Positions 6,379 through 14,352 of a stretch of 20,528 nucleotides of DNA are shown here, in pieces (the first letter of the stretch is position 1; the number at the start of each line of letters is the position of its first letter). The notes below the pieces were generated by a model. The model ran no database searches. It was not told where the DNA came from and worked only from the letters and a program-made list of their open reading frames with translations. Position numbers and translations under genes: made by a program. Where the stretch lies: NCBI GenBank assembly GCA_049688015.1, contig JBAVJZ010000002.1, positions 1 to 20,528 of the forward strand, read 5' to 3'. Source of the stretch: CSP1-8 sp049688015. GTDB lineage: Bacteria > Desulfobacterota > Deferrimicrobia > Deferrimicrobiales > Deferrimicrobiaceae.

Positions 6379-7914
6379 ATGCATGAGAAGTTACCACTCC
6401 GATTCATCAAGTCCCTGTTCGACAAGCTGGATCCCGATCAATTCCAGATTCAGTTCCTGGAAACCCTGATGCAGATCCAGAACGTGGAGAGGGGGTCCGT
6501 GTGGATCCGGAGGGGGGACAGGTACGTCTGCACGGAGGCGGCCGGTCCCGAAAGCGACAAGGTCAAGGGGATGGCCATCAACGCCGGGCGGCGGAGCATT
6601 GTGGATTCCGTCTTCAAGACGGGAAAGACGATCATCGCCGAAGCCGGGAAGGACCCCCGCCACTTCAAGGAGATCGAGAACTCCCTGGACGTCAAGAGCA
6701 CCCTGATCCTCTGTATTCCCCTGAAATTGAAGGACGGTGACGTCTACGGGGCCGTGCAGATCATCGACACGAGCGCGGGAGGAAGCCGGCTGAACCTGGA
6801 TGCCGACTACCTGGGTCTGCTGGAAGGATTGGTGACCACCGGGGGGATCGCCCTGAGCGCCTCCCTGGCCCTGCAGGATCAGCAGAAACAGAACATCGAG
6901 CTGAGGAGGATACTGAACGAGGTCCGGTCTCCGCCGCTCATCATCGGGCGGAGCGAAGCGTTGCTTTCGGTCCTGCGGACTGCCGAGGTCTATGCCGATG
7001 AAGATTTCCCGGTCCTGATCACGGGGGAGAGCGGGACCGGCAAGGAACTCATCGCCCGGGAGATCCATCGGAAAAGCTCCCGGAGGGACAAGCCCTTCAT
7101 GACCCAGAACTGCAGCGCCATTCCCGACACCCTTCTGGAGAGCGAACTGTTCGGATATATGAGAGGGGCGTTCACCGGAGCGACGAAGGACAAGGTAGGG
7201 CTGTTCCGGGCAGTCCGCGGGGGCACCGTCTTCCTTGACGAGATCGGGGACATGCCGCTTGGCCTGCAGGCCAAGATTCTCACCGTCCTGCAGAGCAACG
7301 AGGTCAAACCGCTGGGGAGCGCCGAGTCCCACAAGGTGGACATGCGCATCATCGCGGCCACGAACAGGAACCTGACCAGTAGCATCGAGAAAGGTTATTT
7401 CCGGGAGGACCTGTATTTCCGCCTCAACGTCCTTCCCCTGGTGATGCCGCCACTTCGGGACAGGGAAAACGATATCCCTTTGCTTATCAACCATTTTCTG
7501 CAGCAGTTCACCAGGGTATCCGGGAGGCAATCCCCGAGGATCGCACCCGAGGCGATGGAAAAGCTGATTGGATATCACTGGCCCGGCAATATTCGCGAGA
7601 TGGAAAACATGGTGAAGTTCCTTCTCACCGTGGCCCGGGGAAACACCATCTCTCTCTCCGACCTCCCCACGCTGTTCGACCAGCGCCGGTCCGAGGTTCC
7701 GGAGTCCCGCCCGGGCACGGCTTCCACCGGCCTCGGGGAGAATACCCATGCCGCTCTGCTCTCGGCATACTCCTGGGAGGTACTGGAACGGGACTACATT
7801 CTCTCGCTTCTGGACGGGACGAAATGGAATATCGCGGCGGCGGCCCGCCGGGCAGGGGTCAAGAGGTCCACCTTCACGGCGCGGATGAAAAAACGGGGAA
7901 TCACCAAGAGCTAG
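6379..7914 (+). CDS. Sigma-54-dependent transcriptional activator (GAF - AAA+ - Fis HTH)
   Basis: A 511-residue regulator. Residues about 15-165 form a GAF-like sensor domain (RGSVWIRRGDRYVC, IPLKLKDGDVYGAVQIID) rather than a phosphoreceiver domain. The AAA+ domain (about 190-425) has Walker A GESGTGKE (216-223), the sigma-54 contact loop GAFTGA (263-268), Walker B FLDEIGD (285-291) and WPGNIREMENMV (401-412). A Fis-type helix-turn-helix (NIAAAARRAGVKRSTFTARMKKRG) ends the protein. It binds upstream sites and remodels sigma-54 RNA polymerase using ATP. The ATG at 6379 was chosen because GGAG lies seven bases upstream and the GAF domain starts just after; the frame opens further left without a better site. 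A gene facing it across the terminator hairpin has a sigma-54-like promoter and dyad upstream and is a candidate target. Confidence 0.93.
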   Translation: MHEKLPLRFIKSLFDKLDPDQFQIQFLETLMQIQNVERGSVWIRRGDRYVCTEAAGPESDKVKGMAINAGRRSIVDSVFKTGKTIIAEAGKDPRHFKEIENSLDVKSTLILCIPLKLKDGDVYGAVQIIDTSAGGSRLNLDADYLGLLEGLVTTGGIALSASLALQDQQKQNIELRRILNEVRSPPLIIGRSEALLSVLRTAEVYADEDFPVLITGESGTGKELIAREIHRKSSRRDKPFMTQNCSAIPDTLLESELFGYMRGAFTGATKDKVGLFRAVRGGTVFLDEIGDMPLGLQAKILTVLQSNEVKPLGSAESHKVDMRIIAATNRNLTSSIEKGYFREDLYFRLNVLPLVMPPLRDRENDIPLLINHFLQQFTRVSGRQSPRIAPEAMEKLIGYHWPGNIREMENMVKFLLTVARGNTISLSDLPTLFDQRRSEVPESRPGTASTGLGENTHAALLSAYSWEVLERDYILSLLDGTKWNIAAAARRAGVKRSTFTARMKKRGITKS

Positions 7915-7934
7915 GGGGGTCGGAACGACCCCCC
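7914..7934 (+). terminator. Strong GC-rich hairpin after the sigma-54 activator
   Basis: GGGGGGTCG-GAA-CGACCCCCC forms a perfect 9-bp stem with a 3-base loop. The first stem base is the last base of the TAG stop codon. There is no T-tract on either side, so it may be a weak or factor-assisted terminator, or a 3' stabiliser. It could also serve the convergent gene ending at 7989. Confidence 0.6.
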
Positions 7935-7988
7935 GGCGTTCATGTGCTGCACGGGTTAAGCGTCATTCCCGTGGTCCGCGGGTCAGAC

Positions 7989-8309
7989 TCATTCCGGCAA
8001 TTTCCGGTAGGACATTCGTGATAGGCCCTCATTGGTTCTGCCCTGCTCGACCCGATTTCTGGCATCGCTCACGCAGTCCAGGAATGCCCGCATCCCGATC
8101 CCCGTTCGCGCCGTCACTTCACGCAGGACGGCACCCGCATCCAGCGGAATAGCCGAAGATACCTCCCCGGATAATGCCTCCTGACGGAAACGCCTCTTCG
8201 AAGGAACGTCGATCTCTGCCTCTCTGGCCTGCCTGGCGGCAACCGAGAAACAGGTGCAGATGGGCTTCACCGCCCCGCATACACGGTCTCTTAATCTTTC
8301 CTTTTCCAT
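7989..8309 (-). CDS. Small protein of unknown function, possibly sigma-54 dependent
   Basis: I do not recognise this 106-residue protein. It is basic at the start (MEKERLRDRV), has a Cys group C11, C18, C20 (KPICTCF) and one further Cys at 79, no signal peptide, and no clear membrane segment. The second half (DAGAVLREVTARTGIGMRAFLDCVSDARNRV) looks alpha-helical. The ATG at 8309 follows an AAGGGGG stretch; a longer frame to 8432 would run through the AT-richer upstream region and the promoter-like site. It faces the sigma-54 activator across a hairpin. A near-consensus -24/-12 element lies 85-100 bp upstream, so the neighbouring activator may control it. It could be spurious, but its composition differs from that of the shadow frames. 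Confidence 0.5.
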   Translation of the reverse strand: MEKERLRDRVCGAVKPICTCFSVAARQAREAEIDVPSKRRFRQEALSGEVSSAIPLDAGAVLREVTARTGIGMRAFLDCVSDARNRVEQGRTNEGLSRMSYRKLPE

Positions 8310-8393
8310 GACGCCACCCCCTTCCTGCCTTTCCCATGGCCCACCGGGATGAATCCCCCTATCCTCAACATCATTTTTCTTGACAACGAAAGA

Positions 8394-8409
8394 ATCAAGT
8401 AGCGTGCCA
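8394..8409 (-). promoter_or_regulatory. Sigma-54 (-24/-12) promoter-like element
   Basis: Read leftward the bases are TGGCACGCTACTTGAT, against the consensus TGGCAC-N5-TTGC[AT]. The -24 half and the spacing fit exactly. The -12 half has GA in place of the usual GC, which is a significant departure. Transcription would start about 70-75 bases before the small gene at 7989-8309. Confidence 0.4.
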
Positions 8410-8523
8410 ATAGGCAGGAGTGACGTCTTCATTTTGTAACCATTTGTTATCTATTAATAAATGTGCTATTCGAGGTGGCTGGCGGGTGCTGATTTTCCTG
8501 TCAAGGGGATACATAAATTTTAT

Positions 8524-8549
8524 CAGTATGCCCATATGTTGGCATACTG
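8524..8549. promoter_or_regulatory. 26-bp inverted repeat, candidate activator-binding site
   Basis: CAGTATGCC-N8-GGCATACTG has perfect 9-bp arms, and the spacer contains the palindrome CATATG. It lies about 130-140 bp upstream of the sigma-54-like element, a usual distance for an enhancer bound by a Fis-type activator. It could also fold as a hairpin following the broken gene at 8587-8995. Confidence 0.5.
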
Positions 8550-8586
8550 TCGCTATAACAACGAACGGGGCGGGCGGGATTGGATC

Positions 8587-8995
8587 CTACACGACTTCCA
8601 CTTTGGCTTCCAGGTCGAAAGGATTGATGCGCACCGCCAGGGAAAAAAGATACGGGTAATCCTCCTGCAGATGCCGCATGTAAGCCAGCCACTCCAACGA
8701 AAGCAGGACGTTTATCCTCCTGATATCGCCGATGAGATGTTCCTGGTCGCTTTCCGGCAGCGAGGAGACACTGTCGCGGCTTCCCAGCTCTTCCGCGAGA
8801 TGGAACACCGCCCAGAGAAGATCGGTAAACGACTCATGTTCCAGCAGGTTGGGGTTTCCCAGCAGGCTCAGGAGGAAGGGTGAACATCGCGATGTAGTTG
8901 CCATCGCGGAAGACGGCATAATGCACAAGATTGAATGCAAGAGCAAACAGCAGGGCGACAACGGCAACCCGGCCTTCCCACGGAAGATATTTCAT
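8587..8995 (-). pseudogene. Gene disrupted by an apparent internal out-of-frame deletion; membrane-anchored protein of unknown function
   Basis: From an ATG at 8995 (GGGGGGA upstream) one frame encodes a convincing N-terminus: MKYLPWEGRV, a membrane segment VAVVALLFALAFNLVHYAVF, then RDGNYIAMF. It then loses sense and stops within about 20 codons. A second frame, with no good start of its own, picks up at about 8880 with FLLSLLGNPNLLEHESFTDL and continues through LLWAVFHLAEELGSRDSVSSLPESD and a WLAYMRHLQEDYPYLFSLAV segment to the stop at 8587. The two halves look like the ends of one protein. From memory, intact relatives in deltaproteobacteria are about 250 residues with a longer middle, so over 100 residues appear lost near 8876-8890 together with the reading frame. 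Neither function nor family name is known to me. An assembly error is the alternative. Confidence 0.6.
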
Positions 8996-9115
8996 GCGCG
9001 CAGATCCCCCCGCTCCGCTCGCCTGCAGCCGCAGGCGAATATTGCGAAAGTATAGCAGGTCCGTGCGGAAGCCGTTTCGGACGTACCCGCGAAGCCTTTT
9101 GCGTCGGGCGGTCGC

Positions 9116-10450
9116 CTACCCCTTCCCGATCCGCCCGCGCACCATGTGGATGTCGCGCCTGAGAGAGTACTGCATATGCAGTATGGACGCCGGCACCCGC
9201 AGCTGGTTCGCGCGGGACTCCAGCCGGTCGATCCGAGCGAGCAGGTCCCGGGAACCCTCCCCGTTGGCCCTATCCAGCTCGTTCTCGATCACCTTTAGCT
9301 CGTCATAGAGACGGTAGATCCTGCGGTGGACCCCCCAGGAGTACATGGACGGCATGACCCTCAACAGCGGATACGCCACGCCGACCACCGGAATCAGCAG
9401 GAACAGCAGCTGTCCGAAGAACACGGCCAGCCAGAAAGGGAGATACCGCTGGAGAAACGGGCGCCCCGTCTTGTAGAAGTTCCGCGCGTGGACGCTCAGG
9501 GGCAGTCCGGTCGCCTCGGCTGTCGGATGTTCCCCTCCCTTCTGAAAGATCGACGGGGCGGAATGGATCTGCGTGGCGGCATCGAGCAGCAGGTACTGGA
9601 TGGCGGGATGCAATTCTTTCCGGACCACGAGACTGGCCTCGGGCGCGAGCAGAACCACGTCTTCCGGCGGCCGGTTCCCCGCCATGTCCGCCGTGCCTGC
9701 GGGAAACACCAGCCTGTTCAGGTACGGATACAGCGCCGTATAGGCGTTCGCACGCGGAAAGCTTAAAAGCCTTACGTTTTTATCGGCGAGCAGTTTCTGT
9801 ACGGTATGGGATTCCCAGGACATCACCATCGCCGCAGCATCGATCCGGGCGTGAACCAGTTCCTCTGCGGCGATTTGCGGTGTGAGCGGAAGCAGCTTGG
9901 CGAAGCTTCGATCGATCCCGTTGCGCGCGAGAAGGGTGAGCATAAGCTCCCGCGTTCCGCTGTCCTTCGGGCCGATGGAAATGCGGCGGCCGCGAAGGCC
10001 CGTCAGCCTCCTGTCCAAAGGAGCGCCGCGGTAGAAGAACCAGAGCGGCTCGTAGAAGACCGTGCCCAGCGAAACGAGACCGGGGGACTCCTGCTCGCTG
10101 CTCGTGCCGCCTTGCACGAATCCGACGCCGACCCCCGACCTGCTGTCGCGCAGGCGCCGGAGATTCTCGATGGCGCCGGCAGAGGGGATGAGCTTAAGGT
10201 CGACTCCGGAATGCGCGAGGACCTCGCGGTACCGTTTCCCGAACTCGCTGTAGGCGCCTCCCTCGGGCCCCGTGGTCATCACCACGGTGCCCGGGGGGAT
10301 CGGACGAAAAACCGTGAATAACCACCACAGGGCTGCGGCTGTGATCGTTACGACGGCAATCGACGTGATCAGAAGGTATATATCGCGATTCCGGCTGTGA
10401 TTCCGTGGCAACCCTGCTCTCCTGTCGTCCGTGGGAATATCATATTGCAT
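9116..10450 (-). CDS. TAXI-family (TRAP-associated) solute-binding protein with two membrane segments
   Basis: A 444-residue protein from the ATG at 10450; a longer frame to 10564 exists, but the signal anchor follows this ATG more naturally, although its ribosome site (CCGGAAAA) is weak. Residues about 24-48 are an N-terminal membrane anchor. The TAXI receptor domain follows, with the TTGPEGGAYSEFG motif (about 59-71), AGAIENLRRL (91-100), FVQGGTSS and PKDSGTRELM. A second membrane segment spans about 336-367, and the last 77 residues form a charged, probably coiled-coil cytoplasmic tail (IENELDRANGEGSRDLLARI). TAXI proteins bind carboxylates such as glutamate or 2-oxoglutarate for TRAP permeases, but no permease gene is present. 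The C-terminal anchor and tail suggest a sensory or scaffolding role as an alternative to transport. Confidence 0.85.
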   Translation of the reverse strand: MQYDIPTDDRRAGLPRNHSRNRDIYLLITSIAVVTITAAALWWLFTVFRPIPPGTVVMTTGPEGGAYSEFGKRYREVLAHSGVDLKLIPSAGAIENLRRLRDSRSGVGVGFVQGGTSSEQESPGLVSLGTVFYEPLWFFYRGAPLDRRLTGLRGRRISIGPKDSGTRELMLTLLARNGIDRSFAKLLPLTPQIAAEELVHARIDAAAMVMSWESHTVQKLLADKNVRLLSFPRANAYTALYPYLNRLVFPAGTADMAGNRPPEDVVLLAPEASLVVRKELHPAIQYLLLDAATQIHSAPSIFQKGGEHPTAEATGLPLSVHARNFYKTGRPFLQRYLPFWLAVFFGQLLFLLIPVVGVAYPLLRVMPSMYSWGVHRRIYRLYDELKVIENELDRANGEGSRDLLARIDRLESRANQLRVPASILHMQYSLRRDIHMVRGRIGKG

Positions 10451-10611
10451 GAATTTTCCGGAGTAGCAAGAAGAGGGAAGGACTTGCCCGTTCGTGCCCG
10501 CCCCTCTGTCCATCCGGGAAGGCGTTCGATGGCATAAAAAACCGGAGGAACGGCACGATCGCATCGTCCCGGGTTCGGAGCTTTCCGGTCACTGCGGGAA
10601 CGGCCGGCCCG

Positions 10612-10645
10612 GAAAAGAAAAGGGATCGCCTTGCGGCAATCCCTT
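10612..10645 (-). terminator. Rho-independent terminator after cynS
   Basis: Read leftward, AAGGGATTGCC-GCAA-GGCGATCCCTT forms an 11-bp stem (one G-U pair) with a GCAA tetraloop, followed by the T-rich TTCTTTTCC. It lies 40 bases after the cyanase stop and closes the long leftward gene run. Confidence 0.85.
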
Positions 10646-10684
10646 CCCTTTCCGGGTGGTACGAAGGAGGGACAGGATTCCGGG

Positions 10685-11134
10685 CTACCAGATCTTGTAG
10701 GGAAGATATTTCCCGGACATGATGACCTTCACCCGGTCTCCCTTGGGGTCTTTCTCCTTTACCACATCCATCGTGAAATCGATGGCGCTCATGATCCCGT
10801 CGCCGAATTTCTCGTGCACGATCGCCTTGAAAGGATGACCGTAAACCTGCATGATCTCATAGAGACGGTAAATGAGAGGGTCGGTAGGAACGACCGGCCC
10901 CAGCCCCTTGTTCGGGAAAGAAGTCAAAAAATAATGAAACGCCTCTTTCTCTTCCTCCAATCCGAGTTTGGAGACGATTTTCCCTGCTTCCTCAGCCGTG
11001 GCCTGGGCCTGGCCGTAGAGCAGGGCCGCCGCCCACATTTCACTGCGACCGACGAGTTTGCCAAGGGCAGCGAAAGAAAGACCCTTGTCCTCCTTGGCTT
11101 CCAGCAGCACTTCGGTGAATTCCGAAATCTCCAT
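10685..11134 (-). CDS. cynS: Cyanate hydratase (cyanase)
   Basis: A 149-residue protein, close to the usual 150-156. It converts cyanate and bicarbonate to ammonia and CO2 as a cytoplasmic decamer. The N-terminal helical domain (about 1-70) is followed by the highly conserved C-terminal domain with the catalytic residues Arg90 and Glu93 (YRLYEIMQVYG) and Ser116 (FGDGIMSAIDF), ending in the typical GKYLPYKIW. The ATG at 11134 has AAGGAGG at ideal spacing; an extension to 11179 is unneeded. It lies 83 bp after the glutamate dehydrogenase gene on the same strand and is followed by a terminator. There is no cynT carbonic anhydrase or cynABD transporter here, so the cyanate may arise internally, for example from carbamoyl phosphate. 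Confidence 0.96.
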   Translation of the reverse strand: MEISEFTEVLLEAKEDKGLSFAALGKLVGRSEMWAAALLYGQAQATAEEAGKIVSKLGLEEEKEAFHYFLTSFPNKGLGPVVPTDPLIYRLYEIMQVYGHPFKAIVHEKFGDGIMSAIDFTMDVVKEKDPKGDRVKVIMSGKYLPYKIW

Positions 11135-11217
11135 GATGCCTCCTTCCCTGACGGGGATGATTTCCTGCCTCGATGCCATGGACAGGCAGATACCTTACCA
11201 TTTGCCGTGGACTCCGC

Positions 11218-14200
11218 TCAGAAGGAGCCAACCTCGCCATTCCCGTGCCTCCCGAACGTCCGGGACACGTAGGCCTTCAGATCCTGCCCGAAATCCGCGG
11301 TGAACCCGTCCCGGTAGACGATCGTGGAGGCAATCTCCGCCGCCAGGATCGCCGCCCGGTACTTCGGCAGGAGGTTGCGAACACGGACGCGGAACCTCGA
11401 GGTCTTCCGGATCAGGGACGGCAGATGGGCCAGCAACGCTCTCCGGAACGGTTCCTTGAGAGTCAGGTCCGGCCTCGCCTGGAAATGGGCGAAGATCTTC
11501 GCGTACCAGTCGTTGATCTCCCGGCTCAATGCCCCGGAGATCTCCGTGTACGGCATCTTCCCCCCCGCCTCGCGGTACCGGCGGAATATCAGCTCCGCTT
11601 CGTGCGAAGCCCGTTTTTCGAGAATCTCGAGCACCCCCGCCACGTACTCTTCCTTGTGGGCGAAGAACTCCTTTTCCGTGAGAAGGAGATTCGCGATGAT
11701 CTCGTAGGAGGAGGAGATGACCCCGCACTTGTTCGCCGAGGCGTCCCGCAGAATCACGACACCCTTAACCTGGAGCGCAAGGCGCGCCTCGGGGGTCAGG
11801 AACGAGTTCGCTCCCTCCACGATCAGGCGCACGGTGGGATCGCCTTCCTCCGGGAAGAACCGGCGCCAGTTGCTGCCGTCCACCGTCTCCGGCCTGCCTC
11901 CCGCGGGGATGAAGAGATCCGCCGGGACGGTATAGATCAGACCTTCGAACTCCCGGTAGAAGTCGTCCACGGTGAGCCACGACTCCTTCACGCCCTCCGC
12001 CGTCCGGTCGATCCTTCGGTAGAGCTCCTTGAGCCCTTCCGTCTTCCGGACGTTCCGGTAGAGAAGAAACCCGCCCGGGGACAGGCAGTACGGATCGAAC
12101 CGGTCGATGTCCTCCTTCAACATGATCCTGCCGAGTTCCTTCCGGTCCGCCCCCGCCGGATCGACGAGGGCTCCCGTCCCGTCGAGGATGAGGCGAATCC
12201 GGATCTCCGGGCACCGGGCAAACAGGATCCGCATGGCATTGCCCGCCACGTCCCCGTTCGGTCCGCCGGTGAACTTCACCGAGAACGGGTCCCTCCGGAT
12301 GTCGACGCCCGCCTCCCGCATGGCCACCTCTGCGAACGTCACCACCCCCGTGGAGGTCACCCCGTACTCCTTGTGGTTGATCCCCACTCTCTTGCTCGAC
12401 ATGATCCCGTTCCCGAGGATGTACCCTCTCCGCATGGCGAGCTCCGCGATCGTCTCGATCATCGCGTCGTGCATGTTCTCGTCTGGCCCCAGCTCGATCG
12501 GCTCGTCCTCCCCGTAGTAGTCGACGACGCGTGGATCTTTTGCCCTCCCGCCCTCGGTCACGATGAGATCCAGGAAGGCGTTAGCGAAGGCAAGCTGCAC
12601 CTGGTATAGGCGCTGGTCCAGGAGCGCCCGGGTCGGGGTCGCCGGGGCGTAGAGGAGGGTCACCATCTTCGAGCCCCCCTCGTAGATGTCCTTGTTCTTG
12701 ATGTGCTGCGTGTGGGCCAGGACGTAGACCTCCCGGAACAGGGTGTTCGCGGCGGTGACGACGTCGTCCCACGTCCGGGCGATGACGGTCCGCCACCCCC
12801 CCCGGGCAATGTCGGAGAAACCGACGTGGAACCCCAGGGCGTTGCGCGTGAAAAAGAAGGTCACGCGGAAGGGGCGCTCCGGCGGGAGGCCCGAGGTGAA
12901 CATCTCGCCGAGATCGTCCAGATACCGCGGATCGAGCCGGAAGGCGAGGGCGTGCTTTTCCGCCACGAAGGCGTTCGTCTTGAGCGTGTGCCGGATCATG
13001 GCCAGAGCGGCCCGGAAGACCGTCCGCCGGAATTCGTCCAGGAACCGGTGCCCCGTGTTGTACTCCTCGATCTCCGTATCCGCCTCGGCAAGGGCCGTGC
13101 GGTACGCCTCTTCCCTCCCCTCCATCTCCGGGGAGAAGCGGATCTCGAAGAGGCGGACCAGTCGCAGCGCCATATCCAGGTCGGATGAGAAGGCCCGGTG
13201 GACCTCGTCGTAGTCGTACCGATCCGGATCGACGTGGGCCAGGCTGGCGTGGCTGAAGGCGATGAAGGCGTTCACCAGGGACGCCTCGTTACCCGTCATC
13301 CTCCGGGGGACGACGAACTCCTTGTACGTGGGAGCGGCGTTCGAGAGGACCAGAGTGTTGAACAGCTCCGCCCGGAGCTTGAGGAACCGCTTCTTCTCCG
13401 GCGTGAGAACTTTCTCGCTACGCTGCCTCACGTAGAACGTCCCCAGGAACCACGGCTGGATGCCCGAGCTGATGGCGTGGGTATAGGCCCGGCGCACGCC
13501 CAGGTCGAGCCGGTTGAAAACCTCCATGATCTGAGCGAGAAATCCCCGCTGGGGCGGATTCGACACGGCAAGGAGGATCCGGCTCTCCCGCCATTCCGCC
13601 GATTCCCCGGCGTCCTGCAGGCCGAGGAATACCCCCTCGTTGCCCCTTCCCTCGTGGAAAAGCCAGACGATCCGGGCTACCCGCTCCGGAGGGGAGAAGC
13701 GGAGATAGGACGGATTGTTCTTCCACAGGATCTCCAGAAGCCATCCCTGGGCCTTCGGGTGGATCTCCGGATACTCTCTCCGGAGCGCCGCGAGAACCCG
13801 CCGCCGGATCCCTTCCGGCAAGGGGGGGCCCTCGTACGCCGTGATTTCCCGCTCCTCCTTCCGGTCCAGCTCGTATCGCTGCACCTCCAGGTAGTTGCCG
13901 GTTCCCGGGAGGGGGGCATAGGAGTGGGACATCTCCGAGTAGGAGATCTCCCGTTCCGTGATGTGGCGGATCGTCTCGTAGAGGGATCCGGGGACGTCGA
14001 GGCGGGCCACGATGAGAGCCTTTTCCCGTTCCGCGAGAACGAGATACCGGTTGTCCCTCAGGGATTCGAGCTCCCGGCACAGCGTGGTTACGGCCCCAGG
14101 CTCCGGGCGCATGCTGTCGAAGAAGATCGGGGGCATGTTGGCCACCAGCCAGTCGAGGTTCTCTTTCGCACGCCGCTCCGACCCGGAGAGGAGATTCCTC

Positions 14201-14238
14201 ACCTCCCTGCACAGCGGCCCGTTCCGACGCTTCGTCAT
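11218..14238 (-). CDS. Large NAD-specific glutamate dehydrogenase (about 115 kDa class)
   Basis: A 1006-residue protein from the ATG at 14238, which has AAAGGAGGG upstream; a 16-residue longer frame exists without a better site. It interconverts glutamate and 2-oxoglutarate plus ammonia with NAD. The N-terminal half (about 1-460) is a large regulatory region of the kind found in 115-kDa and 180-kDa enzymes, including an ACT-like stretch near VARLDVPGSLYETIRHIT. The catalytic half shows GFSDIARGGWRT (about 473-484), SKMVTLLYA (523-531), PDENMHDAMIETIAELA (585-601), the substrate loop GINHKEYGVTSTG (619-631) and the nucleotide-binding GGPNGDVAGNA (658-668). Much longer than the 450-residue hexameric enzyme, it usually acts in glutamate catabolism. 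It is 114 bp downstream of thiD and upstream of cyanase, so ammonia from cyanate and glutamate metabolism may be linked. Confidence 0.92.
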   Translation of the reverse strand: MTKRRNGPLCREVRNLLSGSERRAKENLDWLVANMPPIFFDSMRPEPGAVTTLCRELESLRDNRYLVLAEREKALIVARLDVPGSLYETIRHITEREISYSEMSHSYAPLPGTGNYLEVQRYELDRKEEREITAYEGPPLPEGIRRRVLAALRREYPEIHPKAQGWLLEILWKNNPSYLRFSPPERVARIVWLFHEGRGNEGVFLGLQDAGESAEWRESRILLAVSNPPQRGFLAQIMEVFNRLDLGVRRAYTHAISSGIQPWFLGTFYVRQRSEKVLTPEKKRFLKLRAELFNTLVLSNAAPTYKEFVVPRRMTGNEASLVNAFIAFSHASLAHVDPDRYDYDEVHRAFSSDLDMALRLVRLFEIRFSPEMEGREEAYRTALAEADTEIEEYNTGHRFLDEFRRTVFRAALAMIRHTLKTNAFVAEKHALAFRLDPRYLDDLGEMFTSGLPPERPFRVTFFFTRNALGFHVGFSDIARGGWRTVIARTWDDVVTAANTLFREVYVLAHTQHIKNKDIYEGGSKMVTLLYAPATPTRALLDQRLYQVQLAFANAFLDLIVTEGGRAKDPRVVDYYGEDEPIELGPDENMHDAMIETIAELAMRRGYILGNGIMSSKRVGINHKEYGVTSTGVVTFAEVAMREAGVDIRRDPFSVKFTGGPNGDVAGNAMRILFARCPEIRIRLILDGTGALVDPAGADRKELGRIMLKEDIDRFDPYCLSPGGFLLYRNVRKTEGLKELYRRIDRTAEGVKESWLTVDDFYREFEGLIYTVPADLFIPAGGRPETVDGSNWRRFFPEEGDPTVRLIVEGANSFLTPEARLALQVKGVVILRDASANKCGVISSSYEIIANLLLTEKEFFAHKEEYVAGVLEILEKRASHEAELIFRRYREAGGKMPYTEISGALSREINDWYAKIFAHFQARPDLTLKEPFRRALLAHLPSLIRKTSRFRVRVRNLLPKYRAAILAAEIASTIVYRDGFTADFGQDLKAYVSRTFGRHGNGEVGSF

Positions 14239-14352
14239 GCCTTCCCTCCTTTGCCGGTCCCGGCCGAGGCGCCGCAGAAAGGACAACCGGTACGAACGAA
14301 CGCCTGCGGGATGGGCGGCAGCAGATCCCTTCCCGTGGAAAACCGGAACGCT

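Larger units (their letters stand above)
8310..8586. other. AT-richer intergenic region with regulatory elements
   Basis: This 277-bp stretch has visibly lower GC than the rest of the window, with runs such as TTGTTATCTATTAATAAATG. It separates the small gene at 7989-8309 from the broken gene at 8587-8995 and holds a sigma-54-like element (8394-8409, leftward) and a 26-bp dyad (8524-8549). A sigma-70-like pair TTGATT-N17-AATGAT can also be read leftward near 8371-8399. No convincing coding frame is present; the rightward frame from 8461 lies antisense to the broken gene. Confidence 0.6.

Noticed and set aside
8380..8385. TTGACA on the plus strand in the AT-richer region
   Set aside because: No -10 box at a suitable distance and no rightward gene downstream.
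8461..8883. Rightward 140-codon frame
   Set aside because: It lies opposite the broken membrane-protein gene, whose leftward halves look much more like real protein.
10555..10567. ACGAT-CGC-ATCGT small hairpin beyond the cyanase terminator
   Set aside because: Short stem; the preceding hairpin already explains termination.
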